Assembly (NCBI RefSeq): GCF_013618625.1
Contig: NZ_JABRWO010000016.1
Location: 1-64,000, forward strand
Length of the DNA stretch: 64,000 nt
Direction of reading: 5' to 3'
Source: Bremerella alba
GTDB lineage: Bacteria > Planctomycetota > Planctomycetia > Pirellulales > Pirellulaceae
The notes beneath the pieces were generated by a model. It did no database searches and had not been told where the DNA came from. It worked only from the letters and a program-made list of their open reading frames with translations. Position numbers and translations under genes: made by a program. Positions 46,068 to 53,418 of the stretch are shown one piece after another; position 1 is the first letter of the stretch, and each line of letters begins with the position of its first letter.

Positions 46068-46723
46068 GAAGTCATTGCCGCTGTACGTTTGCGTAACCAT
46101 TCAACCGACAGGCCTGCCAAGAGGCTCAGCAGAATAAATAGCACACCCACGATCGTCAGGGGTTCCAGGTATCGGTAATGTTCGTTGCCGAAGATCTTCG
46201 CTTCGTTCAAGATTTCCAGGACAGTGATCGTCGAAAGAAGCGGGGCTTCCTTGAGCATTGCAATCAAGTAGTTGCCAAGGTTCGGCAGAATCGGCGGAAT
46301 CGCTTGAGGCAAGATCACATAGCGATACGTCTGATAAGGCGTCAGGTTGAGCGCCTTGGCCGCATTCCATTGACCACGGGCAATACCGTCGAGCCCTGCC
46401 CGATAGACTTCAGCCGTGTAACAGCTGTAATGCACGCCGAGGACCAGGATACCGGTCATCAGCGGCGAGAAGCCACGGCCGACCACATCGATCATGACGT
46501 AGTACACGAAAAACAGCTGCACTAGCAGCGGTGTACTTCGGACGAACTCTACCACTGCCCAGGCTGGCCAACTCAAGTAGTGCGACTTGGAACGTCGCAT
46601 GACGGCCCATAGTAGACCTAACACAAGCGCCAAAACCATTCCGCCGGCGACCGCTTCGAGCGTGACGACCAAGCCACTGAGGATGTCCGGCATGACTTGC
46701 CAGACGACGTCCCATTTCCACAT
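46064..46723 (-). CDS. ehuD: ABC importer permease (EhuD-like)
   Basis: A 219-residue protein with about five membrane helices. The region [35 protein letters not shown] is the EAA loop that contacts the ATPase in polar-amino-acid and Ehu permeases. It starts two bases before the EhuC stop codon and overlaps ehuA by four bases, so it is tightly coupled. It pairs with EhuC to form the transmembrane channel for ectoine-type solutes. Confidence 0.88.
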   Translation of the reverse strand: MWKWDVVWQVMPDILSGLVVTLEAVAGGMVLALVLGLLWAVMRRSKSHYLSWPAWAVVEFVRSTPLLVQLFFVYYVMIDVVGRGFSPLMTGILVLGVHYSCYTAEVYRAGLDGIARGQWNAAKALNLTPYQTYRYVILPQAIPPILPNLGNYLIAMLKEAPLLSTITVLEILNEAKIFGNEHYRYLEPLTIVGVLFILLSLLAGLSVEWLRKRTAAMTS

Positions 46724-46725
46724 GG

Positions 46726-47400
46726 TTAATTCCCTCCTCCGTAATCGCGGCCTTGGGAATGGCGATGCTCTAGCACCCGGAAGACGGCGCTGATGGTCAT
46801 CGACAAGACGAAGTAAATCAACAGCAGCAGGCCGAAGATTTCAAACGAGCGATGCGTGTCGTCTCGCAGAAACTTTCCTTGCAGGGTCAGGTCGGTCACG
46901 GTAATGGTCGAGACCAGAGCCGTCCCTTTGAGAAGTTCGATCATGAGATTCCCAAACGGTGGAATCATGCTGAGGATCGCCTGCGGAAAAATGATATATC
47001 GCAACGTTTGCCAGCGGCTAAGATTCAGTGCCGCGGCCGCTTGATATTGGCCTTTGGGAACCGCTTCGAGACTCGCTCTGACGACTTCCGCGCCGTAGGC
47101 ACCCACATTGGCCCCAAGCACCAGGATGCCGGTCGTGATGGCATCGAGTCGGATGTTGGTTAATTCCGGCATGGCGAAATAGAACCAGTACAGCAAGATC
47201 AGGGCACTGGCACCGCGAAACACGGTGATATAAATCGCGCTCAGCCAGCGAAGAATGGGGTCGGTCGATTTGCTCCATGCCCCAAACAGCACCGACATGA
47301 AAATCGCTACGGCACAACCGCCAAGCGTAATGATGACGGTGATGTAGAGCCCTTGCAGCAAGAAAGGGAGCAGATCGAATGGAGGAGGGAGGTTACTCAC
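46726..47400 (-). CDS. ehuC: ABC importer permease (EhuC-like)
   Basis: A 224-residue protein with a GTG start that overlaps the ehuB stop codon by four bases (GTGA). It has about five membrane helices and the EAA loop VRASLEAVPKGQYQAAAALNLSRWQTLRYIIFPQA, closely parallel to EhuD. It forms a heterodimer with EhuD. The compact four-gene transcription unit ehuB-C-D-A is preserved. Confidence 0.88.
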   Translation of the reverse strand: MSNLPPPFDLLPFLLQGLYITVIITLGGCAVAIFMSVLFGAWSKSTDPILRWLSAIYITVFRGASALILLYWFYFAMPELTNIRLDAITTGILVLGANVGAYGAEVVRASLEAVPKGQYQAAAALNLSRWQTLRYIIFPQAILSMIPPFGNLMIELLKGTALVSTITVTDLTLQGKFLRDDTHRSFEIFGLLLLIYFVLSMTISAVFRVLEHRHSQGRDYGGGN

Positions 47401-48302
47401 GGTGCTTCCGACAATTCCTTTGCTGTCACATCGCCTGGCAGGGTCGTTTCATCGAAACCAAACTCCTTCACCAGTTGAAGATGCTCTGGCGAACCAATGA
47501 ATTTGGCGAGTTCTTCGTTGAAACGCTGGCGAAGCGCCACGTCCTCTTGGCGAAATCCAAATGCACCGTAACCGCGAATCGTCTGGCCATCAATGACTGG
47601 GTCTTGAAAGTCTTTCGCCTTCTCGATCTCATCACTGGCCTGCTTCTGCAGAAGATCGTTGACCGTCAGGTCGGTCGCGGCGACAGCATCGATCTGGCCA
47701 CCCTTGAGCCCCAGGATGGCGCTATTGTAGTCAGAGAAGACCAGAACCTGGTTATCGTCGACCCCCATATCTCGGGCATATCCCTGTTCAACACTGCCAC
47801 CCATTACGCCCAGTTTAACTTTTGGGTTTTTGCGAACATCATCGTACCCGTGCAGTTTGAGCGGGTTACCGGCTTTCACGATGAACGATTCGCCGATGGC
47901 ATACGATGGATTCGAGAACGCGACCTCTTGAGCTCGCTGAGGCGTGATATACATTCCGGCCGCAATTAAGTCGAACCGTTTCGCTTTCAGGCCTGGGATA
48001 AGTGATCCGAAATCAGCCACAATGGGTTCAACGCGCTCAACCCCCATCCGTTTCAGGACCGCCCTAGCAATTTCAGGAGCTTCGCCGGTAACTTTTCCGG
48101 TTGAGGTGTCTAGGTAGCCATAGGGGGCTTCGTTGGCAAAGCCAATGCGGACAGTGTGGGCCTCTTGAATCCGCGTTAAGGTTGTCTCTCCATTGGAATT
48201 AGAGCGATTCGCCTGCCAAAAGATCGCGCCCAAGCCTGCTGTCAGTATTAGCAGTGCTAATACTCCGGTTAGCGAAATCTCTGACTTATTTTCATCGAAC
48301 AT
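47397..48302 (-). CDS. ehuB: Ectoine/hydroxyectoine-type substrate-binding protein
   Basis: 301 residues from the ATG at 48302 (an ATG 11 codons upstream is also in frame). A single N-terminal anchor (about residues 9-32) precedes a periplasmic-binding fold with EAHTVRIGFANEAPYGYLD, GEAPEIARAVLKRMG, RFDLIAAGMYITPQRAQEVAF and GVMGGSVEQGYARDMG, the layout of polar amino-acid and ectoine binding proteins (SBP family 3). It is the first gene of the importer unit. It lies divergent to ectA, so uptake and synthesis are expressed from one intergenic region. Confidence 0.88.
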   Translation of the reverse strand: MFDENKSEISLTGVLALLILTAGLGAIFWQANRSNSNGETTLTRIQEAHTVRIGFANEAPYGYLDTSTGKVTGEAPEIARAVLKRMGVERVEPIVADFGSLIPGLKAKRFDLIAAGMYITPQRAQEVAFSNPSYAIGESFIVKAGNPLKLHGYDDVRKNPKVKLGVMGGSVEQGYARDMGVDDNQVLVFSDYNSAILGLKGGQIDAVAATDLTVNDLLQKQASDEIEKAKDFQDPVIDGQTIRGYGAFGFRQEDVALRQRFNEELAKFIGSPEHLQLVKEFGFDETTLPGDVTAKELSEAP

Positions 48303-48375
48303 TATTAAGTTCGTTTCGTAACTAATTGCGTGCATACAAGTTGTGTCTTCGGGTGGTTGACCGCGAAAACAGTTG

Positions 48376-48439
48376 TTAGCACATTGATCTTCAACGTGAG
48401 ATGTGCTAAATTCTAAAGCTAATTAGTTGCGGCAGCAAC
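48376..48439. promoter_or_regulatory. Candidate operators in the ehu-ect intergenic region
   Basis: Two inverted repeats are visible. TTAGCACAT (48376-48384) faces ATGTGCTAA (48411-48419), an exact 9-base arm with a 26-base spacer. GTTGC-GGCA-GCAAC (48426-48439) is a 14-base palindrome. Both lie between the divergent ehuB and ectA genes. The MarR regulator next to ectD is the obvious candidate to bind one of them. Related half-sites TTAGCAC occur at 52627 upstream of that regulator gene. Confidence 0.5.
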
Positions 48440-48545
48440 CATTGCTGCAGTAATTTTCGCGAATCCGAAAGACTGGGTAATCCCCGAGGTTGTGTCGATC
48501 TCTGGGACGCGAGCGAGAGAACTCAAGTGGAGGTAATCAGCCCGG

Positions 48546-49040
48546 ATGATCATCCGGAAACCCCGCGTCGAAGACGGCGCGCCGCTTCGTCAGTTGGTCG
48601 CCAATAGCGAAGAGATAGACGATAACTCGTGCTACCTCTATTTGTTGTTGTGCCAAGATTTCGCCGACACATGTGTTGTCGCGGAACTTGAAGGATCAAT
48701 TGTTGGCTTTGTCACCGGCTACTCGCCACCGACTCGGCCGACCTCATTATTCGTTTGGCAAGTGGTTGTCGCGCCGGAGGCACGACGACAAGGCTTAGCT
48801 AAGCGAATGTTAGAAGCGCTGATTGCTCAATTCCCTGGTGAGAAGCTCGAGTGGGTCGAGGCGACGATAACGCCTGACAACCAGCCATCTCGCCGACTCT
48901 TTGATGCCCTGGCACGTTCAATGCATACGGAAATAGGATTTACTCCTTACTTCCGCGCTGAGCACTTCGGAACCTTTGCCCATGACCCGGAAGAACTTTG
49001 CCGGGTCGGCCCAATTGGCCCCAATCGAGAGAACTCATGA
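48546..49040 (+). CDS. ectA: L-2,4-diaminobutyrate acetyltransferase
   Basis: A 164-residue GNAT-fold protein with the acetyl-CoA motif VVAPEARRQGLAKRML and the substrate-side region EDGAPLRQLVANSEEIDDNSCYLYLLLCQDF typical of EctA. It acetylates diaminobutyrate, the second step of ectoine synthesis. A GGAGG lies 12 bases upstream. It overlaps ectB by four bases. The aspartokinase often encoded with ect genes elsewhere is absent, so the precursor must come from the housekeeping pathway. Confidence 0.95.
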   Translation: MIIRKPRVEDGAPLRQLVANSEEIDDNSCYLYLLLCQDFADTCVVAELEGSIVGFVTGYSPPTRPTSLFVWQVVVAPEARRQGLAKRMLEALIAQFPGEKLEWVEATITPDNQPSRRLFDALARSMHTEIGFTPYFRAEHFGTFAHDPEELCRVGPIGPNRENS

Positions 49041-50317
49041 ATATTATTGACCGAATGGAATCAAACGTCCGTAGTTACTGTCGTTCGTTCCCAACCACGT
49101 TCAAGACGTCTAAAGATCACTTGATGATCGATGATCGCGGCAAAGCGTACATCGACTTCTTTGCTGGTGCAGGCTCGTTGAACTACGGCCATAACAACGA
49201 AACCCTGAAAAACGCGTTGATCGAATACATCTCCAACGACGGCATTACGCACGCGCTGGACATGACGACGGTCGCCAAGAAGAAGCTTCTGCAATCGATG
49301 CAGGACGTTCTGTTCGCACCGCGCGGCATGGATTACAAGGTGATGTTCCCTGGGCCAACGGGGACCAACGCCGTGGAAAGCGCGCTGAAATTGGCGCGTA
49401 AGGTCACGGGACGACGAAACGTCATCTCGTTCACCAATGGTTTCCACGGAATGACGCTGGGTTCGCTGGCCATTACCGGTAACAGCAGCAAGCGAGCCGG
49501 TGCCGGTGTTTCGCTGCACGATACGACGCACATGCCATTCTGCGATTACTTTGACGCAGAGATGGACACGATCGCGATGATCGAAAATTACCTGGAAGAC
49601 AACAGCAGTGGTATCGACAAGCCGGCTGCGTTCATTCTGGAAACCGTTCAGGCCGAAGGTGGCGTGAATGTGGCCTCGAAGGAATGGTTGCGTCGTATTG
49701 CCGACTTGGCCAAGGCTTCAGGTGCCCTACTGATCCTGGATGATATCCAGGTTGGTTGTGGCCGTACGGGTCCGTTCTTCAGCTTTGAATTTGCCGATAT
49801 CGAGCCAGATATTGTCTGCTTGTCGAAGTCGTTCTCAGGCTACGGCCTACCGCTCGCGGTAGCTCTGATTAAGCCAGAGTTCGATGCGTTCAAGCCAGGC
49901 GAGCATAACGGAACGTTCCGTGGTCATAACCCGGCGTTCGTGACGGCTTCGACTGCCCTCGAAACGTATTGGCGAGATGATCGCTTGTCGAAGGAAGTCC
50001 ACGAAAAGGCCCGTATCATTAAAGATGCGTTCCTAGAAATGGCGGATCGCTACGATGGTAGTGTCCGCGGTCGCGGTATGATTCAGGGGATTGAGTTCTC
50101 TGACAAAACCTTGGCCGGCAAGATTTCGCATTCGGCCTTTGGCCGCGGTTTGATCGTGGAAACGGCTGGACCTAACGACGAAGTATTGAAGGTTCTTCCG
50201 CCACTTACGATCGAGTTCGACGCGTTGAAGGAAGGTCTGCGGATCATCACCGAAGCGATTCACGAGAACTTGAAGTCGGAAGGTTCCACCAAAACGGTTG
50301 TTCCTGCCAAGTCGTAA
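49037..50317 (+). CDS. ectB: L-2,4-diaminobutyrate transaminase
   Basis: 426 residues from the ATG at 49037, which overlaps the ectA stop (ATGA); the longer frame upstream lies inside ectA. It is a class III aminotransferase. The PLP-lysine region ivCLSKSFSGYGLPLA and the early GAGSLNYGHNNETLKNALIEYI match EctB. It forms diaminobutyrate from aspartate semialdehyde, the first committed step. A strong intrinsic terminator follows 66 bases later, so ectA and ectB form a unit that may end before ectC. Confidence 0.95.
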   Translation: MNIIDRMESNVRSYCRSFPTTFKTSKDHLMIDDRGKAYIDFFAGAGSLNYGHNNETLKNALIEYISNDGITHALDMTTVAKKKLLQSMQDVLFAPRGMDYKVMFPGPTGTNAVESALKLARKVTGRRNVISFTNGFHGMTLGSLAITGNSSKRAGAGVSLHDTTHMPFCDYFDAEMDTIAMIENYLEDNSSGIDKPAAFILETVQAEGGVNVASKEWLRRIADLAKASGALLILDDIQVGCGRTGPFFSFEFADIEPDIVCLSKSFSGYGLPLAVALIKPEFDAFKPGEHNGTFRGHNPAFVTASTALETYWRDDRLSKEVHEKARIIKDAFLEMADRYDGSVRGRGMIQGIEFSDKTLAGKISHSAFGRGLIVETAGPNDEVLKVLPPLTIEFDALKEGLRIITEAIHENLKSEGSTKTVVPAKS

Positions 50318-50382
50318 TCGACTACAAACAATAGATACCCCGATGGTATCATCCGTAAGGATGGTGCTCCGGAATAAACCTG

Positions 50383-50422
50383 CCGGGGGCCTCTGCTAAT
50401 GTGGAGTGCCCCCGGTTTTTTT
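50383..50422 (+). terminator. Intrinsic terminator between ectB and ectC
   Basis: An exact 8-base stem CCGGGGGC / GCCCCCGG (50383-50390 and 50408-50415) with a 17-base loop is followed directly by seven Ts (50416-50422). This is a near-textbook Rho-independent terminator. It lies 66 bases after ectB and about 70 bases before the ectC start, so ectC transcription either depends on read-through or has its own start. Confidence 0.85.
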
Positions 50423-50492
50423 AATGCTGATACAATCACCCGCTAGGGTTTGCCCCAACAATCAGTTCACGATAGACACAGGAGAAAGTGAC

Positions 50493-50882
50493 ATGCTGGT
50501 ACGAAGTTTAGAAGAGATCAAAGGGACCGAACGCGACGTTGAAGGTGGCAATTGGAACAGCCGTCGTCTTCTGCTTGCAGGTGACAAGATGGGGTTCTCG
50601 CTGCATGACACGATCTTGCGCGAAGGTACCACCACTCCGATCCACTACCAGAACCACCTCGAAGCGGTCTACTGCGTTGAGGGGCATGCGACTGTTGAGC
50701 TTGTACCCAGTGGCGAGAAGTTCGAGATCAAGCCTGGTACCGTCTATGCACTGGACAAGAACGACAATCATTTGCTGACTGCCCACGTCGATACGCGTAT
50801 GGTTTGCGTGTTCAATCCGGCTGTGGTCGGCACGGAAGTCCACGACGAAAATGGCGTCTATCCAGCGGCGACAGACAGTTAA
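50493..50882 (+). CDS. ectC: L-ectoine synthase
   Basis: 129 residues from the ATG at 50493, with AGGAGA upstream; an in-frame ATG at 50406 overlaps the terminator and is not used. The cupin fold is visible in THYQNHLEAVYCVEGHATVELVPSGE-like sequence (IHYQNHLEAVYCVEGHATV), with the family's MLVRSLEEIKGTERDV start. It closes N-gamma-acetyl-diaminobutyrate to ectoine. It is separated from ectB by a terminator and from ectD by a long hairpin. Confidence 0.95.
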   Translation: MLVRSLEEIKGTERDVEGGNWNSRRLLLAGDKMGFSLHDTILREGTTTPIHYQNHLEAVYCVEGHATVELVPSGEKFEIKPGTVYALDKNDNHLLTAHVDTRMVCVFNPAVVGTEVHDENGVYPAATDS

Positions 50883-50894
50883 AGCCTGGTTATC

Positions 50895-50948
50895 CGACGC
50901 ATCATGCAGTTCCCAGCGGTTACCCCAAAACCGCTGGGGCATGCGTCG
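50895..50948 (+). other. Long hairpin between ectC and ectD
   Basis: CGACGCAT (50895-50902) pairs with ATGCGTCG (50941-50948), and inside it CCCAGCGGTT (50912-50921) pairs with AACCGCTGGG (50929-50938), giving a long, slightly bulged stem. No T-run follows, so it is more likely a processing or stability element than an intrinsic terminator. It lies in the 173-base ectC-ectD gap, which holds no other structure. Confidence 0.65.
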
Positions 50949-51055
50949 TGAATCCTGAAGGGTCCCTGACCGGATCGCGACCACCCTTATACGGTGTCAA
51001 CCGTAAGGACCGTCGAACCCACGAATCACACTCCCATCATTCTCTTTGAAGGACA

Positions 51056-51937
51056 ATGTCGCAAAGATCTTCACTTGATACCGACCCGTACGCATCGCGT
51101 TTTAGTAATTCCTGGAAACTAGCGTCTCGCCAGGATCCAGTCGTTTGGGATATGGACGCTTCTGGTCCGCTTTCCCGCCAGCAGCTATTGGATTTTGAAG
51201 CTCGGGGTTATTCGGCTTTTCCCCAGCTAGTGAGTGCGAATCGCGCCCGGAGTTTACTGGCCGAGGCACGCCATCTCCAAAGCTCTCTTGATCCCCATCT
51301 CGATCACGTAATCTCGGAACCGACAAGCCAAGAGATCCGCTCGATCTTCCGCGTTCACGAAGATAACGCGTATTTCGCCAAGGTTTGCCGTGATGAGAGT
51401 ATTGTGGGGATCGCCAGGCAGATCCTTGGTAGCGAAGTTTATCTCCACCAATCACGCATCAACTTCAAGCCGGCCTTTCAGGGCAAAGAGTTCTTCTGGC
51501 ATTCTGACTTTGAAACCTGGCATATGGAAGACGGAATGCCCCGTATGCGTGCGGTGAGCATTTCGATCAGCCTGACTGAGAACAACGAGTTCAATGGTCC
51601 GTTGATGTTGGTCCGTGGCTCACATAAGTCTTACGTCCGCTGTGTGGGGGAAACGCCCGACGAGCATTTCCGTAGTTCGCTGAAGAAGCAAGAGTACGGC
51701 GTGCCCAGCCGCGAGGCGCTTCATCTGTTGGTCGAACAGGGCGAAATCGTCGCTCCCAAAGGGGGGCCTGGCTCAGCCGTGATGTTCGACTGCAACACGA
51801 TGCACGCCTCGGTAGGGAACTTGAGCCCTTACCCACGGACCAATTTGTTCCTGGTCTTTAACAGTGTCGACAACCCGCTGGAAGCACCTTTTGGCGGAAC
51901 CGAGCCGCGACCGAGGTTTTTAAGCTATCGACCTTAA
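51056..51937 (+). CDS. ectD: Ectoine 5-hydroxylase
   Basis: A 293-residue protein of the non-haem Fe(II)/2-oxoglutarate dioxygenase (PhyH) family. The iron ligands are His149 and Asp151 in FFWHSDFETWH and His250 in MHASVGNL. The 2-oxoglutarate-binding Arg (PYPRTNLF) and the surrounding sequence match EctD. It converts ectoine to 5-hydroxyectoine, a more protective solute. It faces the MarR gene with a 4-base gap, and the ectABC genes precede it on the same strand. Confidence 0.95.
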   Translation: MSQRSSLDTDPYASRFSNSWKLASRQDPVVWDMDASGPLSRQQLLDFEARGYSAFPQLVSANRARSLLAEARHLQSSLDPHLDHVISEPTSQEIRSIFRVHEDNAYFAKVCRDESIVGIARQILGSEVYLHQSRINFKPAFQGKEFFWHSDFETWHMEDGMPRMRAVSISISLTENNEFNGPLMLVRGSHKSYVRCVGETPDEHFRSSLKKQEYGVPSREALHLLVEQGEIVAPKGGPGSAVMFDCNTMHASVGNLSPYPRTNLFLVFNSVDNPLEAPFGGTEPRPRFLSYRP

Positions 51938-51941
51938 AGCC

Positions 51942-52454
51942 TTACGTCAGCCGAGATCGATCTTCGCGGGGTTCGAATTCCGCAGAGATCACCGGTTCGG
52001 CATCCAGGTCGGCGGCTTCCATCAACTCGACCACTTGCTCGAGCGATACGACAAGGCCACGTAGTTCGTCTTCCTGCAACGAGGTCAGGCGATTGACGAA
52101 TTGTTCCTGCAGAGGCGTCGGAATACCGGCAAGCTTCTGCTTGCCCGTTTCGGTCAAGTGAATTAATACGCGTCGACGATCGGGGCTGTTGCGAATCCGC
52201 TCGATGAGTTGCCCCCGTTCCATACGTTCTAAAATTCTGGAAACGGTGGGAGCCGCCAGCCCAACGCGGCTGGAAACCTGGGCGGCCGTCACTTCATCTT
52301 TCTCTTGAGACAGATCACGAATGGCCCGCAAGCACAGCAGTTGTGGAAGGGTCAACCCAGAGTTTCTTGCTAACGAGCGAGAGTACTGAGAAGTCTTCAG
52401 AATAACCCGACGAATGGCCCGTAACATTCGTTCAACTAGGTCATGTTCTTCCAT
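51942..52454 (-). CDS. MarR-family transcriptional regulator (EctR-like candidate)
   Basis: A 170-residue protein with a winged helix-turn-helix: QVSSRVGLAAPTVSRILERMERGQLIER is the recognition helix and wing region. N-terminal and C-terminal helices would dimerise it. It lies next to ectD in the opposite orientation, in the position where an ectoine-operon regulator is expected; MarR-type EctR proteins are known repressors of ect operons in methylotrophs. The candidate operators in the ehu-ectA region and at 52627 fit this role. Specific target binding is inference. It could instead regulate itself only. Confidence 0.85.
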   Translation of the reverse strand: MEEHDLVERMLRAIRRVILKTSQYSRSLARNSGLTLPQLLCLRAIRDLSQEKDEVTAAQVSSRVGLAAPTVSRILERMERGQLIERIRNSPDRRRVLIHLTETGKQKLAGIPTPLQEQFVNRLTSLQEDELRGLVVSLEQVVELMEAADLDAEPVISAEFEPREDRSRLT

Positions 52455-52697
52455 TAGACAGAAGGTTTCACGGGTTCATAGCGATCAAGAAAGACATCTT
52501 CCTCCAATCTATCCCTGATCAGGAAATGTGTCGATACCGCGGTGGTGGGTTTGGGCTTAAGAGTATGGCAAACTTCGTAGACTAAACGTGAAATGTTCAA
52601 CTCGTACGATGTTATCGAAGACTTGTTTAGCACTTGTGGGGCAAGGGAAACAATAAAGACTTGGGATGGCTGTCATAATTTTGTCGCTTGACGGCAC

Positions 52698-52712
52698 TAG
52701 ACGACTGGTCTA
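52698..52712. promoter_or_regulatory. Operator upstream of the TetR gene
   Basis: TAGACGACTGGTCTA is a near-palindrome with TAGAC and GTCTA arms. It lies 43 bases before the GTG of the TetR gene. The same 14-base core recurs upstream of the efflux adaptor, so it is almost certainly the regulator's binding site. NemR-type TetR regulators recognise TAGACC..GGTCTA-like sites. Confidence 0.75.
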
Positions 52713-52754
52713 ATATTGCGGAAACACCTTAAATGGATAATAGGTAGCGAATTA

Positions 52755-53342
52755 GTGGGCAACGAAACGAAAAGCGAAATCATCGAGGCAGGCCGCAAGG
52801 CGATGATTGCCAAGAGTTACAACGGAGTCGGTTTGAACGAGATTCTGACCGACGCCGGAGTACCCAAGGGGTCGTTCTATCACTTCTTTAAGTCGAAGGA
52901 AGAACTGGGCGTGGCGGTTATCGAAGCTTCGGTAAACGAGAATACCGAAAAACTTCGCCGAGCTTTAACCGATCCGAAGTGGAGTCCCCTCAATAGGTTG
53001 GAGCAATACTTCATTTGGGCTCGCGACGATATTAACTCTCGCGAGTTGCGGCAGGAATGCTTGATATGCAAGCTGGCTTTAGAGTTGTCCTCTTTGAGTG
53101 AACCTTTGCGGGACGCGGTGCGTCAGGGATGGAATCAGTGGCGGGTCATCATGACCCAATGTCTTCGCGAAGCCCAAGAGGCAAGCGAGATAGATTCGTC
53201 CCACGATCCCGAATCGCTGGCCGAGTTCATCATTTACTCCTTCGAGGGGGCAATGATTCGCGTTCAGGTGGATAACAACATTCGACCCGTGAACCAATTC
53301 CTGCATTTTGTCTTCCAGGTATTACTGAAGCAGGCGGTTTGA
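52755..53342 (+). CDS. TetR-family regulator (NemR-like)
   Basis: 195 residues from the GTG at 52755; a TTG at 52716 in the same frame lacks support and would overlap the operator region. The helix-turn-helix region VGLNEILTDAGVPKGSFYHFFKSKEELG is clear. The ligand-binding helix contains two Cys, Cys102 and Cys105 in QECLICKLALE, at a place where NemR has its redox-sensing Cys. It lies directly upstream of an RND adaptor and pump and shares a palindrome with them. It probably represses both and is relieved by electrophiles, oxidants or a pump substrate. Confidence 0.88.
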   Translation: MGNETKSEIIEAGRKAMIAKSYNGVGLNEILTDAGVPKGSFYHFFKSKEELGVAVIEASVNENTEKLRRALTDPKWSPLNRLEQYFIWARDDINSRELRQECLICKLALELSSLSEPLRDAVRQGWNQWRVIMTQCLREAQEASEIDSSHDPESLAEFIIYSFEGAMIRVQVDNNIRPVNQFLHFVFQVLLKQAV

Positions 53343-53371
53343 AACCTTTGTCTTTGGTATGGCATCATACA

Positions 53372-53386
53372 GAGACGACTGGTCTA
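53372..53386. promoter_or_regulatory. Operator upstream of the efflux adaptor gene
   Basis: GAGACGACTGGTCTA repeats the operator before the TetR gene with 14 of 15 bases identical. It lies just after the TetR stop codon and 33 bases before the adaptor start at 53419, so the TetR protein can repress both its own gene and the efflux genes. Confidence 0.75.
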
Positions 53387-53418
53387 CTATATTAACAGCA
53401 GTGGAGATGGAGAAGGGT

